From Acidovorax sp. 107 (GTDB lineage Bacteria; Pseudomonadota; Gammaproteobacteria; Burkholderiales; Burkholderiaceae_C), in contig NZ_QBTZ01000001.1 in the NCBI RefSeq assembly GCF_003058055.1, forward strand, positions 2,234,501-2,298,500: 64,000 bases of DNA, read 5' to 3'. The position numbers and the translations under genes are program-made. This document shows, piece by piece, positions 7,619 to 16,681 of the stretch. The notes under the pieces were generated by a model. It saw only the letters and a list, made by a program, of their open reading frames with translations. It ran no database searches and had not been told where the DNA came from. Position 1 is the first letter of the stretch, and each line of letters starts with the position of its first letter.

Positions 7619-8515
7619 ATGGGCCAACTTGTCTACGCCGCCAAAGTCACGCACATTCCCCGCCTCATCATCTCGGAGCAGCCAGGGCCGCTGCACGGCT
7701 GCCGCCGTGATGCCACGGATGGGCTACTGGCCGTTGGTCGGCAAATCACCGAAGCCGGGGCCGACACCGTTGTGATCCTGGACACGCACTGGCTGAGCAA
7801 CGCCGCGTACCACATCAACGGAGCAGCGCAATTTGACGGCGTCTTCACGAGCAGTGAGTTCCCGACGCAGTTGAGCGAGCTTCCCTATTCCTACCAGGGC
7901 AACCCGGAGCTTGCATTCGCCATGGCCCAGTGCGCCAGCGCGACGGGCGTCAAGACGATTGCGCACCAAAAATCCCATCTCGGACTGGAGTACGGCACGC
8001 TGGTGCCGCTGCACTTCATGCAGCTCGACAAGAGCATTCGCGTCATCTCGGTGTCTGGCTGGTGCGCATTCGCGACGATTGACGAGAGCCGCCGGGTAGG
8101 TGCCGCCTTTCGCCAAGCCATTGAAGCGTCGGAAAGCCGCGTTGCGCTCATCGCCAGCGGCTCGCTCTCCCACCGGATTCACGACAACCAGGACGTTCTG
8201 GACCGGCCGTATGAGATCAGCGACGAATTCAATCGGCAGTGCGATCTGCTCACCCTGGAGCTGTGGCAGGCGGGCCGCTGGGCCGAGTTCACGGCCATGC
8301 TACCGAGCTATGCCAAGGCGTGCACTGGCGAGGGATGGATGCACGACACGGCGATGCTTCTGGGCGCCCTGGGTTGGGCCAACTACAAGGCGCCCGCCCA
8401 TCTGGTCACCCCGTATTTTGTGGCTTCAGGGACGGGACAAGTCATCGCGCAGTTGCCCGTGGAGCCCGCTTCCGCCGAGCTTCATCAGCTTGCCACTGCT
8501 GAAGCCACTCCTTGA
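7619..8515 (+). CDS. hpaD: 3,4-Dihydroxyphenylacetate 2,3-dioxygenase-type class III extradiol dioxygenase
   Basis: This 298-residue enzyme of the LigB fold cleaves a catechol ring next to the hydroxyls, giving a hydroxymuconate semialdehyde. It follows the E. coli HpaD/HpcB pattern closely along its length (for example HGCR near 26-29, YHINGAAQF, LEYGTLVP). Expected metal ligands are His12, His57 (DTHW) and Glu238 (GEGWMHD), with His185 in GSLSHR as the acid-base residue. AAGGAG precedes the ATG. It is separated from hpaHI by a minus-strand LysR gene whose 3' end overlaps its own by 74 bases. The natural substrate is inferred to be homoprotocatechuate or a close relative. Confidence 0.9.
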   Translation: MGQLVYAAKVTHIPRLIISEQPGPLHGCRRDATDGLLAVGRQITEAGADTVVILDTHWLSNAAYHINGAAQFDGVFTSSEFPTQLSELPYSYQGNPELAFAMAQCASATGVKTIAHQKSHLGLEYGTLVPLHFMQLDKSIRVISVSGWCAFATIDESRRVGAAFRQAIEASESRVALIASGSLSHRIHDNQDVLDRPYEISDEFNRQCDLLTLELWQAGRWAEFTAMLPSYAKACTGEGWMHDTAMLLGALGWANYKAPAHLVTPYFVASGTGQVIAQLPVEPASAELHQLATAEATP

Positions 8516-9392
8516 GAAACTCGGCAAACGCTTCCGCAGCCGGAGGCGCTGCACGTACCGTGGACCGGTAAATGCAAACCTGGCGTATTGCTTCCGGATC
8601 TTTGACGCGCCGCATGACGAGGCCCAAAGGCACGGCCATGGCAGAGATGTACGCCGGCGCCAACGTCGCCGCGAGCCCCTGGGCCGCAATACCCAGGGCC
8701 GTGGAGACGTTGTCCACCACATCCACCGGGAGAATCCGCGAGCCCTCGGGGGCGTTGAGGCGCATTTGCGCAACGCTTCGCTCATGGTCGCGCCCGGCGG
8801 AAACGATGTGGGCGTTGCGCAGATCCGCCCACTTGAGGGACTTGCGCTGCGCCAAAGGATGTGCGGGCGAGCACCAAAGGACCCAGGGGCTGTCAAAGAC
8901 GGGGATGGCCTCAACGTGTTCAATGCCGCTGCGATCTGGCCCCACAGCCAAGTCCAAGTCGCCGCTGGCGACACGGTCCAGGAGGTCATCGACAGGGGTA
9001 TCCCGGATGCGGATGACAACCTTCGGACGCTCTTCGGAAAAGGCTTTGATAGCGGCAGGAAGGATGGCCCCCGCGAGCACCAGGGGCGCGCCAATGCGCA
9101 CAACCCCGGAGGCCCTGTTTCTGACGTCAGAGGCCGCCGATTCGGCCATATGAACATGTCTCAGCACGGACTTGACCGAGCCGAGAAAGTCCCTGCCAGC
9201 ACTCGACAGCTCCACGCGCCTCGTACTGCGATCAAACACGCGGAAACCAATGGTGGACTCCAGCTCCGCAACAAGTTGACTGACCGCTGATGAAGACAAA
9301 CCCATCTGCTCGCTCGCAGCCGCAAAGCTCCGCATTTCAGCAACGCTGGAGAAGGCTTCGAACTGCCTGAGGGTGAACCGTGTGAGAGCCAT
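8442..9392 (-). CDS. LysR-family transcriptional regulator of the catabolic cluster
   Basis: A 316-residue LTTR. The DNA-binding helix-turn-helix is at residues ~5-65 (FTLRQFEAFSSVAEMRSF, SSSAVSQLVAELESTIGF), followed by a periplasmic-binding-like effector domain. It is divergent from hpaH across a 145-base AT-rich gap and convergent with hpaD, with the last 74 bases of both genes overlapping. The location between the two halves of the cluster makes it the likely pathway regulator, with the ring-cleavage product or substrate as effector. Confidence 0.9.
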   Translation of the reverse strand: MALTRFTLRQFEAFSSVAEMRSFAAASEQMGLSSSAVSQLVAELESTIGFRVFDRSTRRVELSSAGRDFLGSVKSVLRHVHMAESAASDVRNRASGVVRIGAPLVLAGAILPAAIKAFSEERPKVVIRIRDTPVDDLLDRVASGDLDLAVGPDRSGIEHVEAIPVFDSPWVLWCSPAHPLAQRKSLKWADLRNAHIVSAGRDHERSVAQMRLNAPEGSRILPVDVVDNVSTALGIAAQGLAATLAPAYISAMAVPLGLVMRRVKDPEAIRQVCIYRSTVRAAPPAAEAFAEFLKEWLQQWQADEARRKRAPRATAR

Positions 9393-9537
9393 GCGTGAAT
9401 TTTGCAGCTTGCGCTTTGCACCAGGTCAAATCAATTAGCCACTTTTACTTATTAATTCACCATTATTTGTCGATTGTCAAGCGCAATTCACAGTCAGATA
9501 CTCTGGGCCTGCCATCAGCACCGACCAGGCCCATACC
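9393..9537. promoter_or_regulatory. Divergent LysR/hpaH promoter region
   Basis: A 145-base gap, much richer in A/T than its surroundings (9425-9490), separates the divergent LysR gene and hpaH. Such gaps normally carry the LTTR binding site, but I could not pick a single clear T-N11-A palindrome. Confidence 0.5.
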
Positions 9538-10344
9538 GTGAATCTCAGCCCCGCATTGCATGCCTCGCTGGCACGCCAGCTGCACGAATCGCAGCGCACA
9601 CGCACCCAGCTCGAACACTTTTCTCGTCTTCATCCCACCATGGATATCGAAGACAGCTATGCCATCCAGAGCGCCTGGATGGACCTGTGCCAACAGGATG
9701 GCCGCAAGGTCATTGGTCACAAGATCGGCTTGACCTCCCGCGCCATGCAGATCTCGTCCCAGATCACGGAGCCTGACTACGGGACGCTGCTCGACGACAT
9801 GCTGATCCCTGACGGATCGGAGATCCGGACCGACCGCTTCATCCTGCCGCGCCTGGAGGTGGAGTTCGCGTTCATCCTGGCCAAGCCCCTCCAGGGGCCG
9901 GGCATCACCCTGTTCGATGTGCTCAACGCGACCGACTATGTCGTCCCGGCGCTGGAACTCATTGACGCGCGCATCGAGCAATTCGACCGGAACACGCGTG
10001 CGCCGCGCAAGGTGCTGGACACGATTGCAGACAACGCGGCCAATGGCGCCATCATTCTGGGAGGCCGCCCCATGCGCCCGAACGAGGTGGACTGGCGCTG
10101 GGCCGGCGCCCTGTTATTCAAAAACGGGGTGATCGAAGAGTCGGGCCTCGGGGCTGCCGTGCTCAACCATCCCGGCAACGGTGTTGCATGGCTGGCCAAC
10201 CGGCTCGCGCCCTACGGGCAATCGCTCGCTGCCGGTGAAATTGTTCTGGGTGGCTCCTTCACGCGACCTGTGGCCTGTGCCGTGGGTGATGTGTTCCACG
10301 CCGACTACGGCTCCCTCGGTTCGATCTCTGCGAGGTTTGTATGA
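9538..10344 (+). CDS. hpaH: 2-Oxo-hept-4-ene-1,7-dioate hydratase
   Basis: This 268-residue hydratase adds water to 2-oxohept-4-ene-1,7-dioate to give 4-hydroxy-2-oxoheptane-1,7-dioate. It matches E. coli HpaH over the full length: [24 protein letters not shown], the metal-site segment [29 protein letters not shown] and the ending [12 protein letters not shown]. The start is GTG at 9538, giving the usual family length; no clear Shine-Dalgarno is seen. The stop overlaps the start of hpaI (ATGA), as expected for sequential enzymes of the pathway. Confidence 0.92.
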   Translation: MNLSPALHASLARQLHESQRTRTQLEHFSRLHPTMDIEDSYAIQSAWMDLCQQDGRKVIGHKIGLTSRAMQISSQITEPDYGTLLDDMLIPDGSEIRTDRFILPRLEVEFAFILAKPLQGPGITLFDVLNATDYVVPALELIDARIEQFDRNTRAPRKVLDTIADNAANGAIILGGRPMRPNEVDWRWAGALLFKNGVIEESGLGAAVLNHPGNGVAWLANRLAPYGQSLAAGEIVLGGSFTRPVACAVGDVFHADYGSLGSISARFV

Positions 10345-11150
10345 CCCAGACGCCACGCAATACGTTCAAGGACACGCTCCAGGCGGGTCGACAACTTGCG
10401 GGCCTGTGGCTCGGGCTTGCCGATCCGTATGCGACGGAGGTGTGCGCAGGGCTCGGCTACGACTGGCTGCTGATCGACGGAGAGCACGGTCCGAACGACC
10501 TGCGTTCCATGCTGGGCGCACTGCAGGCGGCAGCCCCCTACGACACGGAAGCGGTCGTGCGCATTCCACACGGCGATGCCGCGCTGATCAAACAAGTGCT
10601 GGAGATCGGTGCGCGGACCCTGCTCGTCCCGATGGTGGAGACTGCGGAAGCCGCCAGCGCGCTGGCCTCCGCGATGCGCTATCCGCCGCAAGGCATTCGC
10701 GGCGTGGGCAGTGGCCTGGCGCGGTCCTCCCGTTGGAGCCGGTATCCCAACTATCTGCACGAGGCCAATGACCGGGTCTGCCTGCTGGTTCAGGTCGAGA
10801 CGGCGGACGCACTTGCACAGCTGGACGCCATTGCGCAGGTCGAAGGTGTGGACGGTGTATTCATCGGCCCTGCCGATCTGTCGGCTTCCATGGGCTACCT
10901 GGGGCAGCCATCGCATCCCGAGGTCAAGGCGGCCATCGAAAAGGCCATCCGGACCATCCGCTCTCACGGCAAGGCCGCCGGCATCCTGTGCACCGACGAA
11001 GCCCTGGCGCGTCACTACACCTCGGTGGGTGCGCAGTTTGTTGCTATCGGGGTCGACACGACGCTGCTGTCGCAGGCGGCCAAGGCCTTGCTGCAACGCT
11101 ATCGCAACGACGTCGCATCCCCTAGCACCGAGGTGCGCAATGGCTACTGA
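10341..11150 (+). CDS. hpaI: 4-Hydroxy-2-oxoheptane-1,7-dioate aldolase
   Basis: A class II pyruvate aldolase of 269 residues that splits the C7 dioate to pyruvate and succinate semialdehyde. The key residues of HpaI line up with an offset of four from the E. coli enzyme: His49 (DGEHGPND), Arg74 (VVRIP), metal ligands Glu153 (QVETAD) and Asp179 ([11 protein letters not shown]). The ATG overlaps the hpaH stop, and the last 11 bases overlap the next gene, so the three are co-translated. The semialdehyde product could be removed by the second aldehyde dehydrogenase at the end of the operon. Confidence 0.93.
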   Translation: MTQTPRNTFKDTLQAGRQLAGLWLGLADPYATEVCAGLGYDWLLIDGEHGPNDLRSMLGALQAAAPYDTEAVVRIPHGDAALIKQVLEIGARTLLVPMVETAEAASALASAMRYPPQGIRGVGSGLARSSRWSRYPNYLHEANDRVCLLVQVETADALAQLDAIAQVEGVDGVFIGPADLSASMGYLGQPSHPEVKAAIEKAIRTIRSHGKAAGILCTDEALARHYTSVGAQFVAIGVDTTLLSQAAKALLQRYRNDVASPSTEVRNGY

Positions 11151-12549
11151 GCTGCACACGGCGCTGCGTGCCGCATTTGCCGGCCGTCTCTTCACAGAGG
11201 CTGAAGAGATGGCGCCGTTCCTGACGGACTGGCGCGGCAAGTGGACGGGGACTGCGTTGGCGGTGGTGCAACCCGATAGCCCCCAGGACGTAGCGAGCGT
11301 CATGCGGTGGTGCCATGAGCGGCGCATTCCGGTAGTACCCCAAGGGGGCAACACCGGATTGTCTGGAGGGGCGACGCCCGACGCTTCGGGTCGCTCCGTC
11401 GTTCTGTCGTTGTCCCGGCTCCAGAGCGTCCGCTCGGTCGACCTCCAGAACAACACCATCACCGTCGATGCGGGCGTCACGCTGCTGGCCCTGCAGGAGG
11501 CCGCGCAGGCGCAAGGTCGGATGTTCCCGCTGAGCCTGGCCGCCGAGGGCAGCTGCACCATCGGCGGCAACCTGGCCAGCAATGCAGGAGGTGTGCAGGT
11601 GCTCCGCTACGGCAACGCACGCGAGCTTTGTCTGGGGCTTGAGGTGGTGACGGCCGAAGGCGAGCTGTGGAACGGACTGCGCGGTCTGCGCAAGGACAAC
11701 ACCGGCTATGACCTGCGCGACTTGTACATCGGTAGCGAAGGCACGCTCGGCATCATCACGGGCGCGACCCTGAAGCTCTTCCCCCAACCCAGGTCCCAGG
11801 TCGTCGCATGCGTGGCGGTGCCTGCACCCGCCCAAGCGGTCGAGCTACTGACTTTCGCACAGGCACGCCTGGGCGCGGCCCTCACTGCCTTCGAGCTGAT
11901 GAGCGACACCTGCTTGCAGCTGGTGGAGAAGCATGTTCCGGGAAGCCGCATTCCGTTCGGAGAACGCAGTCCGTGGTACGTGCTGATGGAGTTGTCTGGG
12001 GAAATGGACGACACCCAGGCCACGTCCAGCATGGAGTCGTTGCTGGAGGCCGCATTTGAGCAGTCCCTGATCACAGACGCAGCGCCGTCTTCCAGCCTGT
12101 CGCAGCTGCAGGCCCTGTGGGCGCTGCGCGAGAACATCTCCGAAGCACAAGGCGCGGAAGGCAAGACCATCAAGCACGACATTTCGCTGCCAGCGTCGCG
12201 CATTGCCGAGTTCATCGAATCTACCGATGCGGGCATCCTGGCGCAGTCTCATTTGGTCCGCCTTGTGGTTTTTGGCCATTTGGGCGACGGCAACCTGCAC
12301 TACAACCTGTCGCCAGCCGAGGGGTCCTCCCCCGCCGATTTTCTGGCACTGGAGCCAGCAATGAATCGCTTGATCCACGACGCGGTGCACGCGCGTGGCG
12401 GCTCCATCTCTGCAGAGCACGGGCTCGGTGTGCTCCGGCGCGACGAGTCGGCCCGCTACAAGTCGCCCGTGGAGCTCGACCTGATGCGCCGCATCAAGGC
12501 CGCGCTCGATCCGCATGGCTTGCTCAACCCCGGCAAGCTGCTGCCCTGA
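11140..12549 (+). CDS. FAD-binding 2-hydroxyacid dehydrogenase (GlcD/D-2-hydroxyglutarate dehydrogenase type)
   Basis: A 469-residue flavoprotein with the FAD_binding_4 domain first ([44 protein letters not shown]) and the FAD-oxidase C domain second ([35 protein letters not shown]). The family oxidises D-2-hydroxyacids and often passes electrons to ETF or quinones. The ATG at 11140 lies inside the end of hpaI; a longer open frame upstream is only its shadow. HpaBCDEFGHI pathways do not normally include this enzyme. Together with the esterase it suggests that the substrate carries a hydroxyacid part or that the pathway yields one. etfBA lies downstream of the same gene set. Confidence 0.87.
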   Translation: MATELHTALRAAFAGRLFTEAEEMAPFLTDWRGKWTGTALAVVQPDSPQDVASVMRWCHERRIPVVPQGGNTGLSGGATPDASGRSVVLSLSRLQSVRSVDLQNNTITVDAGVTLLALQEAAQAQGRMFPLSLAAEGSCTIGGNLASNAGGVQVLRYGNARELCLGLEVVTAEGELWNGLRGLRKDNTGYDLRDLYIGSEGTLGIITGATLKLFPQPRSQVVACVAVPAPAQAVELLTFAQARLGAALTAFELMSDTCLQLVEKHVPGSRIPFGERSPWYVLMELSGEMDDTQATSSMESLLEAAFEQSLITDAAPSSSLSQLQALWALRENISEAQGAEGKTIKHDISLPASRIAEFIESTDAGILAQSHLVRLVVFGHLGDGNLHYNLSPAEGSSPADFLALEPAMNRLIHDAVHARGGSISAEHGLGVLRRDESARYKSPVELDLMRRIKAALDPHGLLNPGKLLP

Positions 12550-12590
12550 TCGATCGTCTTCTTCTGTTTCCAACTTGGATGGGAATCCCA

Positions 12591-14066
12591 ATGAATAGCG
12601 CACCCCTGGTCGTGGCCGGCGTCCCCGTGTCACCAGACCACTACATCGACGGCCAAAGAGTCGGTTCCACCGAAACCTTTGAGCTGCATTGCCCAATTGA
12701 CCAACACCTGCTGGGCCACGTGTCGGAAGGCCTTGCCGAGCATGTGGACCAGGCGATCCAAGCGGCGCAACGCGCGTTTCCGGCCTGGGCAGCGTTAGGG
12801 GCCGAGGGCCGCAAGCCCTATCTGGACCGGTTCGCCGAAGAGATCGGCAAGCGCGCAGACGCCTTGTGCCAGCTCGAAAGCAATGACGCGGGGGTGCTCC
12901 TCTCGCGCATGCGCCACGGCGTGGTCCCACGCGCCATGCTCAACATCAAATGGTTTGCGGAACACGCGCTGGGACTGCAGGACCGCAAGCTGGAAACGGA
13001 ACAAGCCACCCACCTGGTTCGGCATGACCCTGCAGGGGTGGTTGCGATCATCACGCCGTGGAATGCACCACTCATGCTGTCCACATGGAAGTTGGGCCCG
13101 GCACTGGCATCGGGCAATACCTGTGTGCTCAAGCCACCAGAGTGGGCGCCCTTGACCTGTTCGCTGCTGGCCGATGCCGCCCATGCGGCGGGCCTGCCCC
13201 CCGGCGTGTTCAACGTGGTGCAAGGCAGCGGCGCAAAGACCGGTGCCAAGCTGGTCAGCGACCCACGCCTTGCCCGGATCTCATTCACGGGCTCAGTCCC
13301 CACCGCGAAGTGGATCGCCGGGGCCGCAGGTGCCAACCTGGTGCCGTGCAGCCTGGAACTGGGCGGCAAGAGCGCCTTCATCGTGCTGGAAGACGCTGAT
13401 ATCGATAGCGCTGCGGCCACCGGGGCACTCATGTACCGAAACGCTGGTCAGGTGTGTCTGGCTGGCACCCGATTCCTGGTGCACCAAAAGATCGCCGACC
13501 GCTACATCGAAGCGCTGCGCGGCTATGTGGAGAAGCTCAACATTGGCGACCCGCGCGACGAAGCGACAGAAGTGGGCCCACTGATTCATCCCCGGCAGTT
13601 GGAACGTGTCGGTGCGTTTGTGGACCGTGCCGTGGCCGGTGGCGCACGCGTGCTGTGGGGCGGCGCTCGCCATCCATTCGGCGCGCAGTACTACCAGCCC
13701 ACCATGCTGACCAACCTGCGCCAGGACGACGAGATCGTGCAGAACGAGGTGTTCGGTCCGGTACTCACGCTGCAGACCTTCTGCTCTGACGAAGAAGCCA
13801 TCGAGATGGCGAACGGCACCGACTACGGCCTTGGGGGCGTGTGCTACGGCGAGCAAGGACACGCCGTGGCTGTAGCCGAAAAAGTCCGCACGGGCTTTAT
13901 CTGGGTGAACAGCTTTGGCATCCGCGATCTCGCGGCACCGTTTGGCGGCATCAAGCGCTCAGGGGTGGGTCGTGAAGGTGGCGAGTGGAGCTTCGAATTC
14001 TTCTGCGATGTCAAGGACGTGGTCGTTCCTAAAAAGCCTTTCAAGGCCAGCTTCAGCCACCGTTGA
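12591..14066 (+). CDS. hpaE: Aldehyde dehydrogenase, probable 5-carboxymethyl-2-hydroxymuconate semialdehyde dehydrogenase
   Basis: This 491-residue NAD(P)-dependent aldehyde dehydrogenase has the active-site residues in place: Asn158 (TPWNAP), Lys181 (VLKPPEWAP), Glu256 (LELGGK) and nucleophile Cys289 (NAGQVCLAG). WNAP and PPEWAP are patterns shared with hydroxymuconic-semialdehyde and HpaE-type enzymes, and the position after the HpaHI genes fits oxidation of the ring-cleavage product. The start at 12591 follows a short gap after the FAD gene with only a weak Shine-Dalgarno. The assignment to the hpaE step rests partly on context; another hydroxymuconate semialdehyde is possible. Confidence 0.82.
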   Translation: MNSAPLVVAGVPVSPDHYIDGQRVGSTETFELHCPIDQHLLGHVSEGLAEHVDQAIQAAQRAFPAWAALGAEGRKPYLDRFAEEIGKRADALCQLESNDAGVLLSRMRHGVVPRAMLNIKWFAEHALGLQDRKLETEQATHLVRHDPAGVVAIITPWNAPLMLSTWKLGPALASGNTCVLKPPEWAPLTCSLLADAAHAAGLPPGVFNVVQGSGAKTGAKLVSDPRLARISFTGSVPTAKWIAGAAGANLVPCSLELGGKSAFIVLEDADIDSAAATGALMYRNAGQVCLAGTRFLVHQKIADRYIEALRGYVEKLNIGDPRDEATEVGPLIHPRQLERVGAFVDRAVAGGARVLWGGARHPFGAQYYQPTMLTNLRQDDEIVQNEVFGPVLTLQTFCSDEEAIEMANGTDYGLGGVCYGEQGHAVAVAEKVRTGFIWVNSFGIRDLAAPFGGIKRSGVGREGGEWSFEFFCDVKDVVVPKKPFKASFSHR

Positions 14067-14103
14067 GTGTCGGTCGGCATCGCCGCATCACAAGGAGACA
14101 ACA

Positions 14104-15684
14104 ATGAACAGCGAGAACACATCCCGGCGCCAGCTTCTCATGGGTTGCGCGGCGTTGGGCCTGAGCGGCATGGCGCTCAGCGGATGCGCCTCATCGACGG
14201 CCACGGCGATTGCCAATGCCACGGGCGATACCCCCATCGCGACCGTGGCGCAGGGGAAACTAGCGGGCCGGAGGCAAGGGCAAGTGCTGTCTTTCCAGCG
14301 CATCCCCTACGCAGCCAATCCGTACTTGGAGGCCAACCGGTTCAAGGCCCCCCAGCCAGTGCCCGCATGGGCGGGCGTTCGCGATGCGTCGAGTGCAGGC
14401 CCCATGCCTCCCCAGCCGTCCCGTGGAGCCGATGGAGGCATGTCGGGCGCTGCAGACGATTTGACGCTGAACATCTGGGCACCCGCCGACGCCCGGGGCG
14501 CGCCGGTCCTAGTCTGGTTGCCGGGTGGCGCCTTCTATCGCGTGGATGCTGGCGAGTCGTGGTACGACGGCAGCGCCTATGCCCACGAAGGGGTGGTGGT
14601 GGTGACCGTGAACTACCGCGTAGGCATCGACGGATTCATGTGGGTCGAAGGCATGCCGCCCAACCGGGGCTTTCTGGACCAGGTGGCGGCCCTCCAATGG
14701 GTGCGCCAGAACATCGCGGCCTTCGGGGGCGATGCGACCAATGTGACCCTGGCCGGGCAGTCTGCCGGAGCCCAGAGCGTGATGGCTCTGATGGGCATGC
14801 CTGCGGCCCAAGGGCTGTTCCATAAGGCCATTGCGCAGAGCCCGCCCCAGAATCACTTGACCCCTGAGCAGGCCGGCCGCATTGCGGCGGCGACCGCTGC
14901 GACACTGGGTGTAGAGCCCACCGCCAAGGCGCTTGCCAATGTGCCCCTGCCCGCGCTTGTCGCAGGCACGGAACGCATGGTGGCCGACTTGCGTGACCGG
15001 GCCAAGTGGGGCGGTATCAGTGGTCAGCCCCCCTACCTGCCCGTGGTGGACGGCACGCTGCTCACGGACCCTCCGTTGGCCTCGCTGACCCGGCATGCAC
15101 ACAAATCAATACCGCTGCTGATCGGCAGCACCGACGACGAAGCCCGCTTGTACCTGGTGCCCGGCGGAGCCATTGAGCGCATCTCTGCACCGGCCTTCGC
15201 TGCTGCGCTGGGAGGGGCGGGCCTGACGTCCAACGCGCCGAATGTCTACGCCCAGGTGCGCCCCAACGCATCGCCCGGCGACATGCTGGCGGCACTGGAG
15301 TCCGACAGCACGTTCCGTATGCCAGCGCAGCGCTACGCGGAGAACCGGGTCGCAGCGGGTGCCCAGACCTGGAACTACCAGTTTGCCTGGCAATCGCCAG
15401 GTTTTGGCGGCCGGCTGGGCGCCGCCCATGTGGTGGACGTTCCTTACGTCTTCAACACCCTGGCCAGCAAACAGGCCAGCCCTTTCCTGGGCGGCCCGGG
15501 CTACCAGCCGTTGGCAGACACCATGTTTGGGCACTGGCTGCGATTCGTCAAAACCGGAGACCCCGGATGGACGCGGTACGACCTCACCACCCGCCAGACC
15601 ATGCGCTTTGACACCCGCTCGGCAGTGGTGGCCGATCCCTTGGCGGACCGGCGGCAACTGTGGGCCGGCAAGAAATTCAACTGA
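14104..15684 (+). CDS. Type-B carboxylesterase, exported lipoprotein
   Basis: A 526-residue alpha/beta hydrolase of the para-nitrobenzyl-esterase/cholinesterase type. The N-terminus has a twin-arginine-like signal (TSRRQLLMG) and a lipobox LSGC at 25-28, so it probably acts on the cell surface or in the periplasm. The oxyanion loop is PGGAFY at 140-145, the nucleophile is Ser220 in GQSAGA, the acid is probably in GSTDDEARL, and the histidine is in GAAHVVDVPYVF. AAGGAG precedes the ATG; the part of the open frame before 14104 overlaps the aldehyde dehydrogenase gene. Its place inside the aromatic operon suggests it releases the aromatic acid from an ester outside the cytoplasm. Confidence 0.87.
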   Translation: MNSENTSRRQLLMGCAALGLSGMALSGCASSTATAIANATGDTPIATVAQGKLAGRRQGQVLSFQRIPYAANPYLEANRFKAPQPVPAWAGVRDASSAGPMPPQPSRGADGGMSGAADDLTLNIWAPADARGAPVLVWLPGGAFYRVDAGESWYDGSAYAHEGVVVVTVNYRVGIDGFMWVEGMPPNRGFLDQVAALQWVRQNIAAFGGDATNVTLAGQSAGAQSVMALMGMPAAQGLFHKAIAQSPPQNHLTPEQAGRIAAATAATLGVEPTAKALANVPLPALVAGTERMVADLRDRAKWGGISGQPPYLPVVDGTLLTDPPLASLTRHAHKSIPLLIGSTDDEARLYLVPGGAIERISAPAFAAALGGAGLTSNAPNVYAQVRPNASPGDMLAALESDSTFRMPAQRYAENRVAAGAQTWNYQFAWQSPGFGGRLGAAHVVDVPYVFNTLASKQASPFLGGPGYQPLADTMFGHWLRFVKTGDPGWTRYDLTTRQTMRFDTRSAVVADPLADRRQLWAGKKFN

Positions 15685-15720
15685 CCTGCTGCCTAGATGG
15701 CAGCTTCTAGGAGACTCCCG

Positions 15721-16641
15721 ATGGGAAAAATCGTTGGCGCCGCCATGGTGTCGCACCACCCTGGCCTGATGCAGTGCGAAGAGTTTCGCGTGCTGCAAGG
15801 TGCAGGGTCAGACTCTGACCTGATCTCGGGCTACGCCCGGGTTCGTGAGCGGATCAAGGCCGTGAAACCCGATGCCGTACTGATCTTTGATTCGCACTGG
15901 TTCACCACCGGCTACCACTTGGTGGACGGTGGCGCGAAGTTCGAAGGCAGCTATATCTCGGATGAAATGCCCTGGTATCTGCATGGAGTTCCCTACAACT
16001 ACCTGGGTTGCCCCGACCTCGCCGTGCAGGTGGAAGCCGTTTCGCGGGAGCGCAAAGGTTATGTGCGCAACATCCGCCATCCCGAACTGGGAAAGCAGTA
16101 CGCAACGATCAACCTGGTCAAGCACCTGCACCTGGAACTGAGCAAGACCCCGGTACTGACCGTCAGCTCCTGCCAGAACTGCGAGTGGCCTCAGTTCCTT
16201 CAATCGGGCGAAGACATCGGTGAAGCCATTCGCCGCAGCGACCTCAATGTGGTGCTGCTCGCCTCTGGGGCGCTGAGCCACAAGTTCAACGGCATTGATT
16301 GGCGCCCGAACCATCCGCGCATCTTCCACGAAAGCAATGTGTCTCGTCCCGAGAACATTGCCAGCGACAAGGCAGCCATTGAATTCATGCGCCAGGGGCG
16401 CCACGACGAGATCCTCGCGCGCTGGGACGACGACTACCGCCGCAAGCCGTGGGAAGCGTTTGGAGCGCACTACCTGCAGATGCTCGGAGCCATGGGTGGT
16501 GCGGCCTGCCGCGCCAAAGGCGACCCGCTGTCGGCCTACGAAAACGCACGCGGCACCGGAAACATCCACGTCTGGTTCGATGTCTCCGAGGCAGCCAGCC
16601 AGGGCAACACCGGCGCAGCGAGCCAGCCTGCTGCCGCCTAA
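15721..16641 (+). CDS. Second class III extradiol ring-cleavage dioxygenase (LigB fold)
   Basis: A 306-residue paralogue of the HpaD-type enzyme with the same active-site layout: His12 (VSHHPG), His59 (FDSHW), His187 (GALSHK) and Glu245 (PWEAFGAH). It differs widely from the first dioxygenase elsewhere: it lacks the HGCR segment, carries a unique SCQNCEWPQ stretch near 150-158 and has a longer alanine-rich tail. AGGAG precedes the ATG. Two ring-cleavage enzymes in one cluster imply two catecholic substrates, or a substrate and a side product. The substrate is unknown. Confidence 0.82.
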   Translation: MGKIVGAAMVSHHPGLMQCEEFRVLQGAGSDSDLISGYARVRERIKAVKPDAVLIFDSHWFTTGYHLVDGGAKFEGSYISDEMPWYLHGVPYNYLGCPDLAVQVEAVSRERKGYVRNIRHPELGKQYATINLVKHLHLELSKTPVLTVSSCQNCEWPQFLQSGEDIGEAIRRSDLNVVLLASGALSHKFNGIDWRPNHPRIFHESNVSRPENIASDKAAIEFMRQGRHDEILARWDDDYRRKPWEAFGAHYLQMLGAMGGAACRAKGDPLSAYENARGTGNIHVWFDVSEAASQGNTGAASQPAAA

Positions 16642-16681
16642 CGCATCGCGCCCCTTCAACACATCCAACAGATTGAGCACC

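Noticed and set aside
10609..11139. Upstream extension of the FAD dehydrogenase frame
   Set aside because: It overlaps hpaI in another frame; the conserved protein begins at 11140.
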